A program made the translations under genes and the position numbers. A DNA stretch of 5,632 nt from Calditrichaceae bacterium (GTDB lineage Bacteria > Calditrichota > Calditrichia > Calditrichales > Calditrichaceae), in the NCBI GenBank assembly GCA_030622395.1, contig JAUXGF010000219.1, positions 1 through 5,632 on the forward strand, in the 5' to 3' direction. This document shows, piece by piece, positions 5,471 to 5,632 of this stretch (within the stretch, counting starts at the first letter, position 1; each line of letters begins with the position of its first letter). The notes under the pieces are model-generated. The model searched no databases. It saw only the letters and a program-made list of their open reading frames with translations, and had not been told where the DNA came from.

Positions 5471-5632
5471 TTATTTTTCCAATTCATCCTTTAAAAGATT
5501 TAAACCCGAAATCACATCATGCGGCTGCCATCCGCTGTAATTTACTATTTTATCCAATATAAAAGCTGAATTCATCGGACGCGGCGCTTTTTGTTTTAGG
5601 TCTCTGGTTTTTATTCTATTAATTAACATAGC
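5471..5632 (-). CDS. C-terminal part of an RmlD-like dTDP-4-dehydrorhamnose reductase (partial)
   Basis: Fifty-three codons and a TAA stop enter from the right edge. The segment KAPRPMNSAF, then DKIVNYSGWQPHDVISGL and a final LKDELEK, matches the C-terminus of RmlD/RfbD reductases, where (K/R)RPxNSxLxxxK, a tryptophan and an amphipathic helix close the substrate-binding domain. RmlD makes dTDP-L-rhamnose from the 4-keto precursor using NAD(P)H. The catalytic YxxxK and the Rossmann motif are outside the window, so a related sugar-nucleotide reductase is possible. The next gene, a GT2 glycosyltransferase, begins one base after the stop, which fits an envelope-sugar operon. Confidence 0.7.
   Translation of the reverse strand, partial: AMLINRIKTRDLKQKAPRPMNSAFILDKIVNYSGWQPHDVISGLNLLKDELEK

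Overview
All eight protein-coding genes that I can support lie on the minus strand, so the window reads from right to left. The organism looks like a bacterium of the Fibrobacterota-Chlorobiota-Bacteroidota (FCB) supergroup or a nearby candidate phylum of the Calditrichota/KSB1 type. This is an inference from a PorV/PorQ-type outer membrane protein (type IX secretion), a secreted M6-like protein beside it, and moderately AT-rich DNA with GC-rich codon islands. The one strong promoter is an E. coli-like TTGACA-N17-TATATT rather than the Bacteroidota TTTG/TANNTTTG type. I cannot name a species.

Right part (5632-3767): the C-terminal end of an RmlD-like sugar-nucleotide reductase is followed after one base by a GT2 polyprenol-phosphate mannosyltransferase-like gene, and that is followed closely by accA. 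The accA ribosome binding site overlaps the stop codon of the glycosyltransferase gene. This is a compact envelope-sugar and fatty-acid unit.

Middle part (3676-2806): a small conserved hypothetical gene overlaps a YbgC/FadM-type acyl-CoA thioesterase gene by four bases (ATGA). Eleven bases further lies a 54-codon Trm112-family zinc-ribbon gene at 2806-2970. No clear intrinsic terminator follows it; instead there is a nested, structure-forming repeat region at about 2669-2777.

Left part (2655-1): a consensus promoter at 2627-2655 drives an unusually long leader of about 185 nt ahead of porV. The leader contains an 11-bp long-range stem, a small hairpin with a UACG loop and, directly before the porV ribosome binding site, a strong intrinsic terminator. 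The terminator loop is complementary to an upstream leader segment. This is the best candidate in the window for an undescribed regulatory RNA: either a transcription attenuator for porV or a separate small RNA of about 170 nt. porV ends in its own terminator. After a spacer with a heptamer repeat comes a secreted M6-peptidase-like protein, cut by the window edge. It keeps the fold signatures and the third metal-ligand aspartate, but its HExxH zinc motif has become SNIGS, so it looks like a pseudo-peptidase. PorV is the type IX shuttle protein that carries cargo to the cell surface, so the pseudo-peptidase next door is a plausible client or partner.
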